From assembly GCA_963825315.1 (NCBI GenBank), contig CAWGST010000002.1, positions 868,001-932,000 on the forward strand: 64,000 nucleotides of DNA, in the 5' to 3' direction. Shown in pieces: positions 1 through 8,444 of the stretch. The notes under the pieces were generated by a model. That model saw nothing but the letters and a program-made list of their open reading frames with translations, did no database searches and was not told the DNA's origin. How positions within the stretch are numbered: position 1 is the stretch's first letter; each line of letters begins with the position of its first letter. This DNA is from DASRLE01 sp963825315. Its GTDB lineage: Bacteria > Verrucomicrobiota > Verrucomicrobiia > Limisphaerales > Palsa-1400. Position numbers and translations under genes: made by a program.

Positions 1-98
1 TTCGAATTCGTCAACTCCGTGCTACAGGCTCCAATAGCAGATTACGCGAAATCCAGAAAAAATGCTTCTGGTCAAGTCCGACAGGCTGCTAGCGAACC

Positions 99-1454
99 TT
101 AATGATGTAAACATGGCGTGTCTCCTTCGGGTGGTGTTTCAATCTTAAGATAGTCAGCGGCGGTTGCCAGCAAATCCCTCGCTCGCGCCCGAAGACCGAC
201 ACACTCGGGTGGAGGCGCATCGACATCATGCTGGCACGCTTCGCCGCCCCAAGCGCGGCAGGCGCCGCCGCAAAGGTAGCGCAGGCCACAAACGCGGCAT
301 TTCGGGTTTGTGTCCGCGGTGTGCTGTGACAATTCGTGAAAACGCTCGCTTTCAAGAATCGCCGGTAGCCCGGAATCAACAACGTTACCCAAGAGCGAAT
401 GCGGCTGATGGTAGGCGTAGCAAGGGAAGGATTCGCCAGACGGTTCGACGTAGAGATTCTGGCCGAGGCCGCAACTGGCCACGGGATGGAAATCGTCTTC
501 GATCAGTTCCATCGGGTGGGAGTGCGCTCTGAGAGCCTCCGAGGTCAGCGGTTCGTCCGAGTCCTGAGCCCGACCCAGCGGGAGCAGGGGACGGAAGGGG
601 GCGCGGCGGATGCCGAGACCCCGGGCGAGTTCACGGACGGCCAAGCCCGGCTCTCCCCGGATGTCGGCGGCACGCATGGCACAGGCAAGGGAAAGCTCCG
701 CCGGACGTCCCATTGCCGGTTGCCAATTGCGGACGGTTGAGACGTAGGCTTCAAGGTTATGCACAGTGGCCGCGTGGGTGCCTCGGCCCCGACGGGCGTC
801 ATGGCTTTCCTGGTCGCCGTCCACGCTGACGACCACTTGATTGAAGGCCAAAGCGATTCGGAGCAGTTTGGCTTCGTCCAGTGGAAGCGCGAAGTTGGTG
901 CGCAGCACAAGGTTCATCGGGGCGGCCCAAGTGCGTGCTTCAGCCAGCATATCCAGCATGGCGTTGCGCTGGGAGTGGACCAACGGTTCACCGCCGGTTA
1001 TGACGACGTGGCGAAAACCGCACTCCATGGCCTCGTGTATGAGTTTTTCGACTGCGGCGACGGGCATCTCCGCCGAAACAGCCGGCGTTAGAGTTCGAGC
1101 CTTTTTGCCTCGGCTGCTGCGGGGCAGTTGAACTTCCCCCGCACAGGCGTAGCAGTGGGTGCAGTGCAACTGGCAGTTGAAGGTGACATGCACGTAGAGC
1201 TTGTTCAACCGGACGTTGGCCGGGTAAAGTTGGCACCACAGGCCTTGCAGCGAAGCCTCGGCGGATTGTCGCGTGCGGCAAATCCCGATTTGCACCAGAC
1301 GCGCGGCCACCGTGGGGAGGTCCGTCCCCGGGCCAGTTCCACGGCGGCAACGATGCGCTTGGCAGTGCGGGCCGCGTGGCTGGGATGCGGGCCTTCGCGC
1401 ACAAGTTCTATGAGCGGCCCCTTGCGCAGTAGTGGATGGCCGGTGCTGTCCCAC
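99..1454 (-). CDS. Radical SAM/SPASM enzyme, C-terminal half of a frameshifted double enzyme
   Basis: The frame contains a second radical-SAM motif (CQLHCTHC), TGGEPL, and a C-terminal SPASM block (CRVCGLRYLCGGACRAW). The first ~50 residues of the open frame, rich in R/H/P, are not protein-like because they overlap the upstream gene. Authentic sequence begins near position 1335 at TDLPTVAARLVQIG. Lost by frameshift: reading passes from CGG GGA to GGG ACG across a short G run, which one missing G would explain. There is no credible start codon or ribosome site of its own. It is most likely the second half of the 1205-2635 gene, giving a two-domain maturase of about 830 residues. Confidence 0.72.
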   Translation of the reverse strand: MGQHRPSTTAQGAAHRTCARRPASQPRGPHCQAHRCRRGTGPGTDLPTVAARLVQIGICRTRQSAEASLQGLWCQLYPANVRLNKLYVHVTFNCQLHCTHCYACAGEVQLPRSSRGKKARTLTPAVSAEMPVAAVEKLIHEAMECGFRHVVITGGEPLVHSQRNAMLDMLAEARTWAAPMNLVLRTNFALPLDEAKLLRIALAFNQVVVSVDGDQESHDARRGRGTHAATVHNLEAYVSTVRNWQPAMGRPAELSLACAMRAADIRGEPGLAVRELARGLGIRRAPFRPLLPLGRAQDSDEPLTSEALRAHSHPMELIEDDFHPVASCGLGQNLYVEPSGESFPCYAYHQPHSLLGNVVDSGLPAILESERFHELSQHTADTNPKCRVCGLRYLCGGACRAWGGEACQHDVDAPPPECVGLRARARDLLATAADYLKIETPPEGDTPCLHH

Positions 1455-2635
1455 GCGCGGTCTGCGATGGCGTTAATGTTCTCTTCGCTGGCCATCTCCT
1501 GCGCAACGCGCTGCTGGATGTAGTCCAAAACCTCGCGATACGCTTCGCAGTAGGGATCACGGATGCGGTCGCTGTTGCCGCCAGCCCAGGCGTTGTAAGG
1601 GCAGCCGCCCCGGCAGTAATCCACATGGGCGCAGCCGTCGCAGGCTTGGCGGACTTGTTGCTGGCGCGTGGCCATGCGCTGGGCGATGGGGCTGGAAAGG
1701 ATGTTCGCCAAGGAAGGCCGCATCCACAGGGTGCCAAAGCGGTATTGCGGTTGGCCACAGAAGCGCTGGCAAGGATACAGGTTACCGTTCGGATCAATCG
1801 CAACGAACATGCCGAGGCAATCCCGGAAGGTGCAGACCTGGCCGTCACTGCACCCAACACCCCGGCACATCTGGTCGAGTGAGGAGACGGAGAGGTCACG
1901 GCGATGCTCGACGTAATGGTCGAGCATTTGCCGCAGGAGGGTGGCATATTGCACGGGTGTAAGGGCAAACGGCGACCCCCGGTGGTCCAACGGCGCCACG
2001 GCAGCGTGGATGGAGAAACCGAGCCGCTCCCTCAAGAAGAAATCAAAGACCTCGCGCCATCGCTCCATTGAGGTCAGCGTGAAAGTGGCGATGCAGCCGA
2101 CTTTGATTCCGTGAGCTTGCGCACGACGAACCCCTGACATAGTGCGTCCGAAGTAGCCGCGCCCGCGCTGGTCATCGGTGATCTCCTCCGGACCGTCCAG
2201 GCTGGTGCCGACATCAACCTTGTGCTCGCAGAAAAGCCGACAGAACTCATCGTCGAGGAACCAGAGATTGCTTTGCAGTGCTACGCGGCATTGCTGCTGG
2301 CCAAAGCGTGCTGTCAATCCGTCCAGTGCCTGTCGCCAGAGAGCGTGGCCCGCCATGAGCGGCTCCCCGCCGTGAAAGGTAACCCTGACCTGTCGCTGGC
2401 CGGTTTCGCCGACGGTCCGGCCCATGAAGTCTAACGTTGCGCCCATCGTTTCCACCGACATGATTGGGCCGCGATGCGGCCCGAAACAGTAGGAGCACGT
2501 CGCGGGACACGCCATCGATGGAATGAGCATAAAGTGGGGCTGAACTCCCTTGAGTGGGATGGCGGGCGATAATCCGGCTTCGGCTCTGGCAACATCATCT
2601 TTGCACGGCCCTTGGATCTGGAGAGTGGTGTTCAT
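1205..2635 (-). CDS. Radical SAM/SPASM enzyme, N-terminal half of a frameshifted double enzyme
   Basis: The protein starts at ATG 2635 (MNTTLQIQ...). It has a radical-SAM cluster motif CPATCSYC about 45 residues in, the FHGGEPL glycine motif, and a SPASM-type Cys-rich block (CDGCAHVDYCRGGCPYNAW) for auxiliary Fe-S clusters. Such enzymes modify peptides or other enzymes by radical chemistry. The last ~35 residues, after VAAVELARG, look like out-of-frame sequence. The natural continuation (TDLPTVAARLVQIGICR) is in the next frame, which leads into a second radical-SAM domain (99-1454). I therefore read this as the first half of one long protein. The in-frame stretch upstream of 2635 overlaps an ankyrin remnant and is not used. 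Confidence 0.8.
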   Translation of the reverse strand: MNTTLQIQGPCKDDVARAEAGLSPAIPLKGVQPHFMLIPSMACPATCSYCFGPHRGPIMSVETMGATLDFMGRTVGETGQRQVRVTFHGGEPLMAGHALWRQALDGLTARFGQQQCRVALQSNLWFLDDEFCRLFCEHKVDVGTSLDGPEEITDDQRGRGYFGRTMSGVRRAQAHGIKVGCIATFTLTSMERWREVFDFFLRERLGFSIHAAVAPLDHRGSPFALTPVQYATLLRQMLDHYVEHRRDLSVSSLDQMCRGVGCSDGQVCTFRDCLGMFVAIDPNGNLYPCQRFCGQPQYRFGTLWMRPSLANILSSPIAQRMATRQQQVRQACDGCAHVDYCRGGCPYNAWAGGNSDRIRDPYCEAYREVLDYIQQRVAQEMASEENINAIADRAWDSTGHPLLRKGPLIELVREGPHPSHAARTAKRIVAAVELARGRTSPRWPRVWCKSGFAARDNPPRLRCKACGANFTRPTSG

Positions 2636-2739
2636 CAAGATCGCGTTGAATCTTATCGAAAAATGCAGGCTGGCGCAAGGAACAAAACCGCGAGCGTAAA
2701 TGCCGCCAAACCGCTCGACGCCGTGTGCGCCGTAAACAC

Positions 2740-3075
2740 CAACAAAACGGTTCACCTCGCGGGCAGCGCCTGCACCACCTCGTGGTGACATTGAAGGAGC
2801 CCATCATCAGGGCGGTCCAGCCGTCGTTCCTCCCGGCATTGACGTCGGCCCCCCGTCGAGCAACGCCTTCACCACATCGCTATGGCCGTTGAAGGACGCC
2901 AACATCAGGGCGGTCCAGACTTGCCCCATCATCAGCGCGGTCCAACCGCGCGCCGTGGCGTTGGCGTCCGCGCCTTCGTCGAGCAACGCCCGCACTGCAG
3001 CTTAGCAGCCTGCTGGAGCAACTCAAGCGGATGAGGAGCAGGTGAGCCATTCCCAGCACATGGCAGCCGGTCGAC
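2740..3075 (-). pseudogene. Ankyrin-repeat protein remnant
   Basis: The minus strand encodes pieces of ankyrin repeats in more than one frame: ALLDEGADANATARGWTALM, then WTALMLASFNGHSDVVKALLDGG, then GWTALMMGSFN. Frame changes near 2935, 2850 and 2780 prevent a continuous reading. No intact start or full repeat array is present. Ankyrin repeats mediate protein-protein contacts, but this copy is decayed. It ends just before the radical SAM gene. Confidence 0.6.
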
Positions 3076-3343
3076 CTTGAGGTTATTATAATGGGGAATG
3101 GACATTTGTTGGAGAATCCGCACAGCAGCTCGGCCTGGTTGGCATCGGTGAATTTCGACATGCTGGCTTCAGGCATGACACGCGCTCCTGGCGGATGTGG
3201 TGCAAGCAGCCGCGATGACCTGGAAGAAAGGCCCCTCGCGATAATCGCCGCTGCCCCCTTCTTCATGGGTGCATCGGGAATGCCATATTCTCACAAAAGC
3301 CTATCCATAAACAACTTATATCACTGCCAAACAGGCCATCGAA

Positions 3344-4987
3344 ATGAAGATTGCTCATATATACGCCCGGTATTCGACTGGAACTCAAGCTAAGGGGACC
3401 TCGCTTCGTCGCCAAATCGACAACGCCGAAACGTTCGTCAAGGAGCAGGGCTGGACGATTGCAGACATCATAGCCGATGAAGGCGTCTCCGCGTACCACG
3501 GCAAGAATTTGGCCCAAGGCGGTCTCGGTCGTTTCTTCAATGAAGTGAACAGGGGTAAAGTGGCACCTGGCTCAGTCCTGATCGTGGAGTCCCTCGACCG
3601 CTTATCCCGCAATACGGTGCTCGAACAAATGTCGTTACTGTTGAGAATCATAACAGCCGGCGTCGAAGTGGTGACGCTCGTTGACCGGAAACACTTCACG
3701 TGCGACTCGGTGAATGCGAATCCATTGGAACTCATCGTCTCCCTGGCCATCATGATTCGCGCCCAAGAAGAATCCAGGATGAAGGGGACACGGATCGCCG
3801 CAGCCTGGTCCATGAAACGCGCAAGGCTTGAAACCCATAAACTCACGAAAAAATGTCCTCCGTGGCTGATCCTCAGCCAGGACCGAACGCGCTATCTGAT
3901 CGATGACGCCAGGGCTTCCGCTGTGCGAACCATTTTTCGCCTGGCCACGCTCGGCTATGCGCCTCAGATGATCGTGGACGCTCTCCATCAGGCGAAACAA
4001 GCCGCCTGGGGTAAAGACACCGCCTGGACCGTCACCAAGATCCTGGACGTGCTGAGAAACCGTGCTGCCATAGGCGAGTTTCAGCCACATAAAATGGAAG
4101 AGGGCAAACCTGTGCCCGCAGGCGAGGCACGGCCGGACTATTTTCCCGCCATAGTGTCCCTGGAAACGTTTCACGCGGCCAACCGTTCCTCTGCCGTCCC
4201 GAGAGGAGCCATGCACGGTGATGCCAACTTGTTCGTTGGCTTGGCGTGGGACGGCGAAACTAAAGAGAAGATGGTTCTCAGAAACAATTTTCTGGTCAAC
4301 ACCAGTTGCTACTACGGCGGTGTCAGGCATCGTTGGGCCTATGGCGCGTTTGAAGGGAGCCTCCTGGCCAATTTGGCACACATTGACTGGGACACCCTGC
4401 TGGCGGAACCCTCCGACGACAGCCGGGCAAGTGCTCGCCTGTCACTGGAAGCCAATATTCGAGAAATTGACCTTAAGCTTCTGATGGCTACCAACGCGAT
4501 ACTGACGCAAGCCAATTCTTCTGCCCAGCTCGCGGCCGAAATCAAGTCGTTGGAAGCGTGCCGAGGACGGCTCCAAAAAGAACTGACTGACCTGGATTCG
4601 GGCAGTAGCCCGCCAGCAGTTGGACACGCCGAGGCGTGCAAAGATCGCTCCACCTTTATAAAGCTGGTGCGCCAGGGGGACACCGCGTCACGTTTGCGTC
4701 TGCGACAAGAACTGCACCGCCTGATTAAGCGCATCGAACTCTGGCCTGAGCCGAATTCCGCCTCAGGAATCCGCTGCTATTATCCACTACTGCATCGGGC
4801 GGTCGAAACGGCAGGGCTGAAGTGGGAAAGCGACCCATCTGGATGGCCCTGTTACAAGACCACGTTTGTCAACGGACAAAAGTGCTGGGTGATCTGTCAG
4901 TACGCCTGCCCGCCAAGACGTAATGGGCGCAAGGATTGGCGCGCTAACACGGTGGGTTTAATGATATGGCTCAGAAACGATGGCTGA
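3344..4987 (+). CDS. Large serine recombinase (resolvase/invertase superfamily)
   Basis: A 547-residue protein. The N-terminal resolvase catalytic domain (about 1-150) has YARYSTGTQ with the likely nucleophile Ser, SLRRQ, and ESLDRLSRN. A central 'recombinase' DNA-binding domain (about 170-290) precedes a helical C-terminal region. Length and order match site-specific serine recombinases that integrate or excise mobile elements. Start ATG 3344 begins directly at the conserved domain. It is the first gene of the accessory region and lies beside degenerate DNA, so it may mark an element border. It differs clearly from the recombinase at 25266-26813. Confidence 0.88.
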   Translation: MKIAHIYARYSTGTQAKGTSLRRQIDNAETFVKEQGWTIADIIADEGVSAYHGKNLAQGGLGRFFNEVNRGKVAPGSVLIVESLDRLSRNTVLEQMSLLLRIITAGVEVVTLVDRKHFTCDSVNANPLELIVSLAIMIRAQEESRMKGTRIAAAWSMKRARLETHKLTKKCPPWLILSQDRTRYLIDDARASAVRTIFRLATLGYAPQMIVDALHQAKQAAWGKDTAWTVTKILDVLRNRAAIGEFQPHKMEEGKPVPAGEARPDYFPAIVSLETFHAANRSSAVPRGAMHGDANLFVGLAWDGETKEKMVLRNNFLVNTSCYYGGVRHRWAYGAFEGSLLANLAHIDWDTLLAEPSDDSRASARLSLEANIREIDLKLLMATNAILTQANSSAQLAAEIKSLEACRGRLQKELTDLDSGSSPPAVGHAEACKDRSTFIKLVRQGDTASRLRLRQELHRLIKRIELWPEPNSASGIRCYYPLLHRAVETAGLKWESDPSGWPCYKTTFVNGQKCWVICQYACPPRRNGRKDWRANTVGLMIWLRNDG

Positions 4988-5223
4988 CTAACTGGTTCCG
5001 CTGAAGTCGCGGATTTTCAAGCCGTGGCGATGAGGCATATGATGCGTACATGATGCATTCCGGGCGGATGGCCTGGCGGCGCGGGGTATGACAATACCGC
5101 CTTTATAAACGGCGCCACCATCAATCTCCACTCGCAAGTGCTAAGTGATTGCAAATCAACTGGTTAAACCGCCTTCGCCAGCAACCGCTGTAACAGGCAA
5201 TTATCATCATTTACAGCAGTGAA
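4988..5223. other. Intergenic stretch, no feature recognised
   Basis: About 236 bases between the recombinase and a decayed TPR-like region. I see no credible gene, tRNA or repeat here. Confidence 0.5.
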
Positions 5224-5339
5224 GTGAAGTTTTCTTTTGACTGCACGGCCAATTTTACGAAGATCCCAGGCTCTGAGAGGGAGGGCTTTGGCTTCCAAAT
5301 GCTGTGCTGGTTTTCGTTAAAACTGCTTTCGCAAATCGT

Positions 5340-5640
5340 GCGCATTCCATTCTGTGCGCTGGACGCAGATCTCGCTGGGCGTCTTCCGCAATCGGTATCA
5401 GGCGTGATCTACGCGGAGGAGCAGAAGTGGCAGGGTACCTTCGACCTCGCAACGGAACTCGTCGCAACACAGCCAAACCGCATAAAGATCTGGATTCGAA
5501 AATCACAGGCTCTGCAAAAGCTGGGCCGCCAAAAGGAAGCATGTAATGCGAGTTCGGTGATTTTTCTTCGATTGGAGGCACCTCATCCTTTCGAAAATGC
5601 CGTCGAACACAAATTTCGAAGCCGGCTCCAGAAAGGGCCG
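5340..5640 (+). pseudogene. TPR-like protein remnant
   Basis: One frame reads EEQKWQGTFDLATELVATQP then IKIWIRKSQALQKLGRQKEA, which resembles one tetratricopeptide unit. Flanking sequence in the same frame (5224-5330 and after 5640) is not protein-like and runs out of frame into ssb. It appears to be a fragment of a larger TPR gene. No function can be assigned. Confidence 0.4.
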
Positions 5641-5677
5641 GATGGTAAAATGAAACAATCAACCAGAAAGAAAAAGC

Positions 5678-6094
5678 ATGTCGAATCTGAACGTCACTGT
5701 ACTGATGGGGCGCCTTGTTCGCGCCCCGATTATTCGAAACAACGGCTCCAAGATGGGATTCTTTTCCATCGCGAGCAATCGTCACTACCGCGACAAATCG
5801 GATGTCTTCCAAGAGGAAACCGCGTTTGTCCCGTGCAAGTGTTTTGGAGGCTGGACAGACGCGCTGGCGCGTCACCAGAAAGGAGACATGGTCATGGTGG
5901 AGGGGCGCCTGCGCACCGAAACCTGGAACAATGACGGCGCATCACGCTCGCAACTCATTCTGGTTTGCGATTCCGTGCAGTTTGTTGTCCCGGAACCGCG
6001 ACCGCAGAATCCGTCGAAGCCCAACGACGCCGGCGAGCGAGAACACGCGACGCCTGCGGCCGGCGGGGAAGCCGACGGCCAGCCGCCGTTTTGA
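5678..6094 (+). CDS. ssb: Single-stranded DNA-binding protein
   Basis: A 138-residue protein with the SSB OB-fold pattern: MSNLNVTVLMGRLVRAP at the start, then FSIASNRHYRD, the KCFGGWTDALARHQKGDMVMVEGRL block, and a flexible Pro-rich tail ending ADGQPPF. The tail replaces the usual acidic DDDIPF tip. SSB coats single-stranded DNA during replication and repair. Location among recombinase and small unknown genes, and the short atypical tail, suggest a copy carried by a mobile element rather than the housekeeping one. This is inference. Confidence 0.9.
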   Translation: MSNLNVTVLMGRLVRAPIIRNNGSKMGFFSIASNRHYRDKSDVFQEETAFVPCKCFGGWTDALARHQKGDMVMVEGRLRTETWNNDGASRSQLILVCDSVQFVVPEPRPQNPSKPNDAGEREHATPAAGGEADGQPPF

Positions 6095-6240
6095 ACGCCG
6101 AACCCACAGGCTGCACAGTTTATTTATGCGAGCCGAACTCGGTTACCCCTCACCTGGAGCGCGAAATCTGACATGCACGGCCGGATTTGCGCGGTAACTT
6201 GTTCCGCTTACCAATCTGACCAGCAGCACAAAAACGAGGT

Positions 6241-6690
6241 TTGGAGAAACCCACCAGCCTTCAACAGTACCTCTCAACAACGATTCCCGAGTTTATGCCC
6301 AAAAATCGAATCTTCGAGCACCCGGAATGCCGACGGCGTTCTTCAAAAGTATCATTGGCAGACGTCACTGAAACCGCCCGGGAGTGGGACGCCGTCTTCG
6401 CCATGCGGGTTTATCCGGAACTGCTTGAAAAATATACTGCGCCGGACATTGCCGATGACGAGGGATATTATCTGGTGGGCTCTTTGGTGCTGGAGATCGA
6501 TGCTGCCCTTGACGGTCGAAGACCGAGCCGGCTTGTGAGCTACGGCAAGTTCCTTGCCATTGATTTCGCATTCCTGGCGCAAAGCCGCCGGACATCAAGT
6601 GAGGAAGTTCTGAACCTGCGGGCTGTCCTTGGCCCTTGCGACGGCAGCCACCCCTTTGTGTGCGTGGTAAGGCAGGACCCGCCGTTCTGA
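6241..6690 (+). CDS. Hypothetical protein
   Basis: A 149-residue frame from TTG 6241, or 131 residues from ATG 6295. The central part (ETAREWDAVFAMRVYPELLE, YYLVGSLVLEIDAALDG) has the composition of a folded soluble protein. I do not recognise a family and see no membrane segment or catalytic motif. It follows ssb on the same strand and precedes another unknown gene, consistent with mobile-element cargo. Confidence 0.5.
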   Translation: MEKPTSLQQYLSTTIPEFMPKNRIFEHPECRRRSSKVSLADVTETAREWDAVFAMRVYPELLEKYTAPDIADDEGYYLVGSLVLEIDAALDGRRPSRLVSYGKFLAIDFAFLAQSRRTSSEEVLNLRAVLGPCDGSHPFVCVVRQDPPF

Positions 6691-6964
6691 ACGTGCTGGA
6701 AGCGCACCGATTACGATTCAAGTGAGTTTTTAAGCCTGCGCTGCTCAAGAATGCGCGGAAGACCGAGGCCGGCCCGAAGCCCAGGGTCACGGCGTGAAGC
6801 GATTGCCAACGTGCATCTCCTCGGTCGCCCCATCTCTGACTCCAGAATCTGTTGACTTGGATTGCCGTTGTGTGTGAGAACAAAGGCCGCCGCCGCGAGT
6901 TTGCTGGCAAACCAAAAGGCATGAACAAGCAAACTCGGAAAACAAACTTCTCGAGGACGGATTT

Positions 6965-7855
6965 ATGACCGCTCCGGGCCAATCCATGCACCACAACCAA
7001 ATTATAGCTGTCCTTCGGCAACATGGTTTTGCCGAGGGTCGCTTGATCGCATTTTCAAAAAGTGGCTACCGCAAATACTATCGCGGTCACTTTGTTGTGT
7101 TCAATGCGCAGATTTTCAGCCGCCGCGGTCGCGTGCTTAAAACGGCAGATCTGGACCTGACATTGGACGCGGAGAAGCTCACTCAGGCCGCCCGCGCTGC
7201 GGGAGAGAACTTTTTCGTGCTCGAAGAGAATAGTCCGAATCCGTTTTGGCAACCGGGTTCCACGCCAATGGCTCGAGTGCTGCGGGACGCGGTCTGGTGG
7301 ACCCGGATCCATCGGGAGGACGAGGACCTATTCCTCCCGCTGGATGCGGGTCCGCTTCGGAGAAAACGCGTCCGACTGAATTGCAGCACGGGCCGTTGGC
7401 AAAATCAGCCGGCCTACTCTGTTGACTTGTGGGACAACCCGGAGTGGGAGAGCGGTCGCAACCTGTCAGGAGCAGTCGTTCAGGTCTTGGGCCGTCCGCC
7501 CAAGGGTCTTCGGCCGACGGAGAAAAATGAGGTTTTCACGGCTGAAATCTCCAAAACCCGGGGCCGACCTGTGCGTCCTGTGTTTTACCACCACGCTGGA
7601 TTGCTGGAGTATGTTTGGTTTAGCCACCGCGCCGCGGTCCCCGCGATCTTGTATGACCACACCGTCCGACTCCTGGATTCGGTTAGTTTTACGTGGCATC
7701 GCGATAGTTCGGCCATACACCTGCGGCAGGCGGGCGAGGTTGTGGGGCTGTGTTGGCCATGCGACATTTCTGCGCCTGAAGTACTTGCCAATGCGCGTCG
7801 GCAGTTGTCCCGACGCTTTGGAGAAAACACAGCGACAGGGGAGAATCGTCGTTGA
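6965..7855 (+). CDS. Hypothetical protein of mobile-element type
   Basis: A 296-residue soluble protein starting MTAPGQSMHHNQIIAVLRQHGFAEGRL. Charged and aromatic blocks (SGYRKYYRGHFVVFNAQIFSRRG; VWWTRIHREDEDLFLPLDAG) suggest a real fold. No signal peptide, membrane helix or known active-site motif is seen. It sits between ssb and two small genes, all on the plus strand. I cannot assign a family. Confidence 0.6.
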   Translation: MTAPGQSMHHNQIIAVLRQHGFAEGRLIAFSKSGYRKYYRGHFVVFNAQIFSRRGRVLKTADLDLTLDAEKLTQAARAAGENFFVLEENSPNPFWQPGSTPMARVLRDAVWWTRIHREDEDLFLPLDAGPLRRKRVRLNCSTGRWQNQPAYSVDLWDNPEWESGRNLSGAVVQVLGRPPKGLRPTEKNEVFTAEISKTRGRPVRPVFYHHAGLLEYVWFSHRAAVPAILYDHTVRLLDSVSFTWHRDSSAIHLRQAGEVVGLCWPCDISAPEVLANARRQLSRRFGENTATGENRR

Positions 7856-7887
7856 TTTCTGGACGATATGCTGACAGGAGACCCAAT

Positions 7888-8043
7888 GTGAAGAATAAGA
7901 AACCGTTTCGCATCCGAGTGCTCACTGCCGCGGACATGCACCAATCCCAGTTGCACTATCGGAGCCTTGTTTTGGCCACGCAAGACCAGCGGCCCGATGT
8001 CGTGGCTATCGTCGGAGGGGCCCTCCATGCCTTTGAAATATGA
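7888..8043 (+). pseudogene. Metallophosphoesterase N-terminal fragment
   Basis: GTG 7888 follows an AGGAGA ribosome site. The 51-residue product (KPFRIRVLTAADMHQSQLHY ... RPDVVAIVGGALHAFE) matches the first two strands of calcineurin-like phosphoesterases. The usual DxH is AADMH and the usual GD is replaced by GG. The metal-binding remainder is absent, so it cannot be an active enzyme. Its stop overlaps the next start. Confidence 0.5.
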
Positions 8044-8276
8044 GCAAACGGCTTTCAGAGATAGCGGCCGGGGATTTTGTCTTGCGTCGGTTCGGAGGTG
8101 TTCCCAAGCCCTTGCGGTTGAAAGTGACACTGGTCACGGAGGATCGCATTATTTGCGCAGGCGGTTGGGAGTTTGATCGCCAGAGCGGGGCGGAGATCGA
8201 CGAAGATCTCGGTTGGGGTCCTGGTACTGTCACCGGTTCCCTTATTGAACCAGAACCAGAGCAATGGGCAACCTAA
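8040..8276 (+). CDS. Small hypothetical protein
   Basis: A 78-residue protein (MSKRLSEIAAGDFVLRRFGG...) whose ATG overlaps the preceding TGA (ATGA), suggesting coupled translation. It reads like a small beta-rich domain (VTLVTEDRIICAGGWEFDRQSG) with an acidic C-terminus. No family is recognised. It is the last gene before the CRISPR array, about 170 bases away. Confidence 0.5.
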   Translation: MSKRLSEIAAGDFVLRRFGGVPKPLRLKVTLVTEDRIICAGGWEFDRQSGAEIDEDLGWGPGTVTGSLIEPEPEQWAT

Positions 8277-8444
8277 ACCGCTCCAAACTTGTTCCGTTGC
8301 CGCGGATGATGTTTGAGTTGTTGCGTCGCGGCTATCATCTTTAGAACCGAAGGCAACCCTGAAACGGGCGATGTTGCCACCGGCGGTGGCATTTGCGCAT
8401 AAAAACACAGTCATTGTTGACATAATAACCCAGGAGACATTCGC

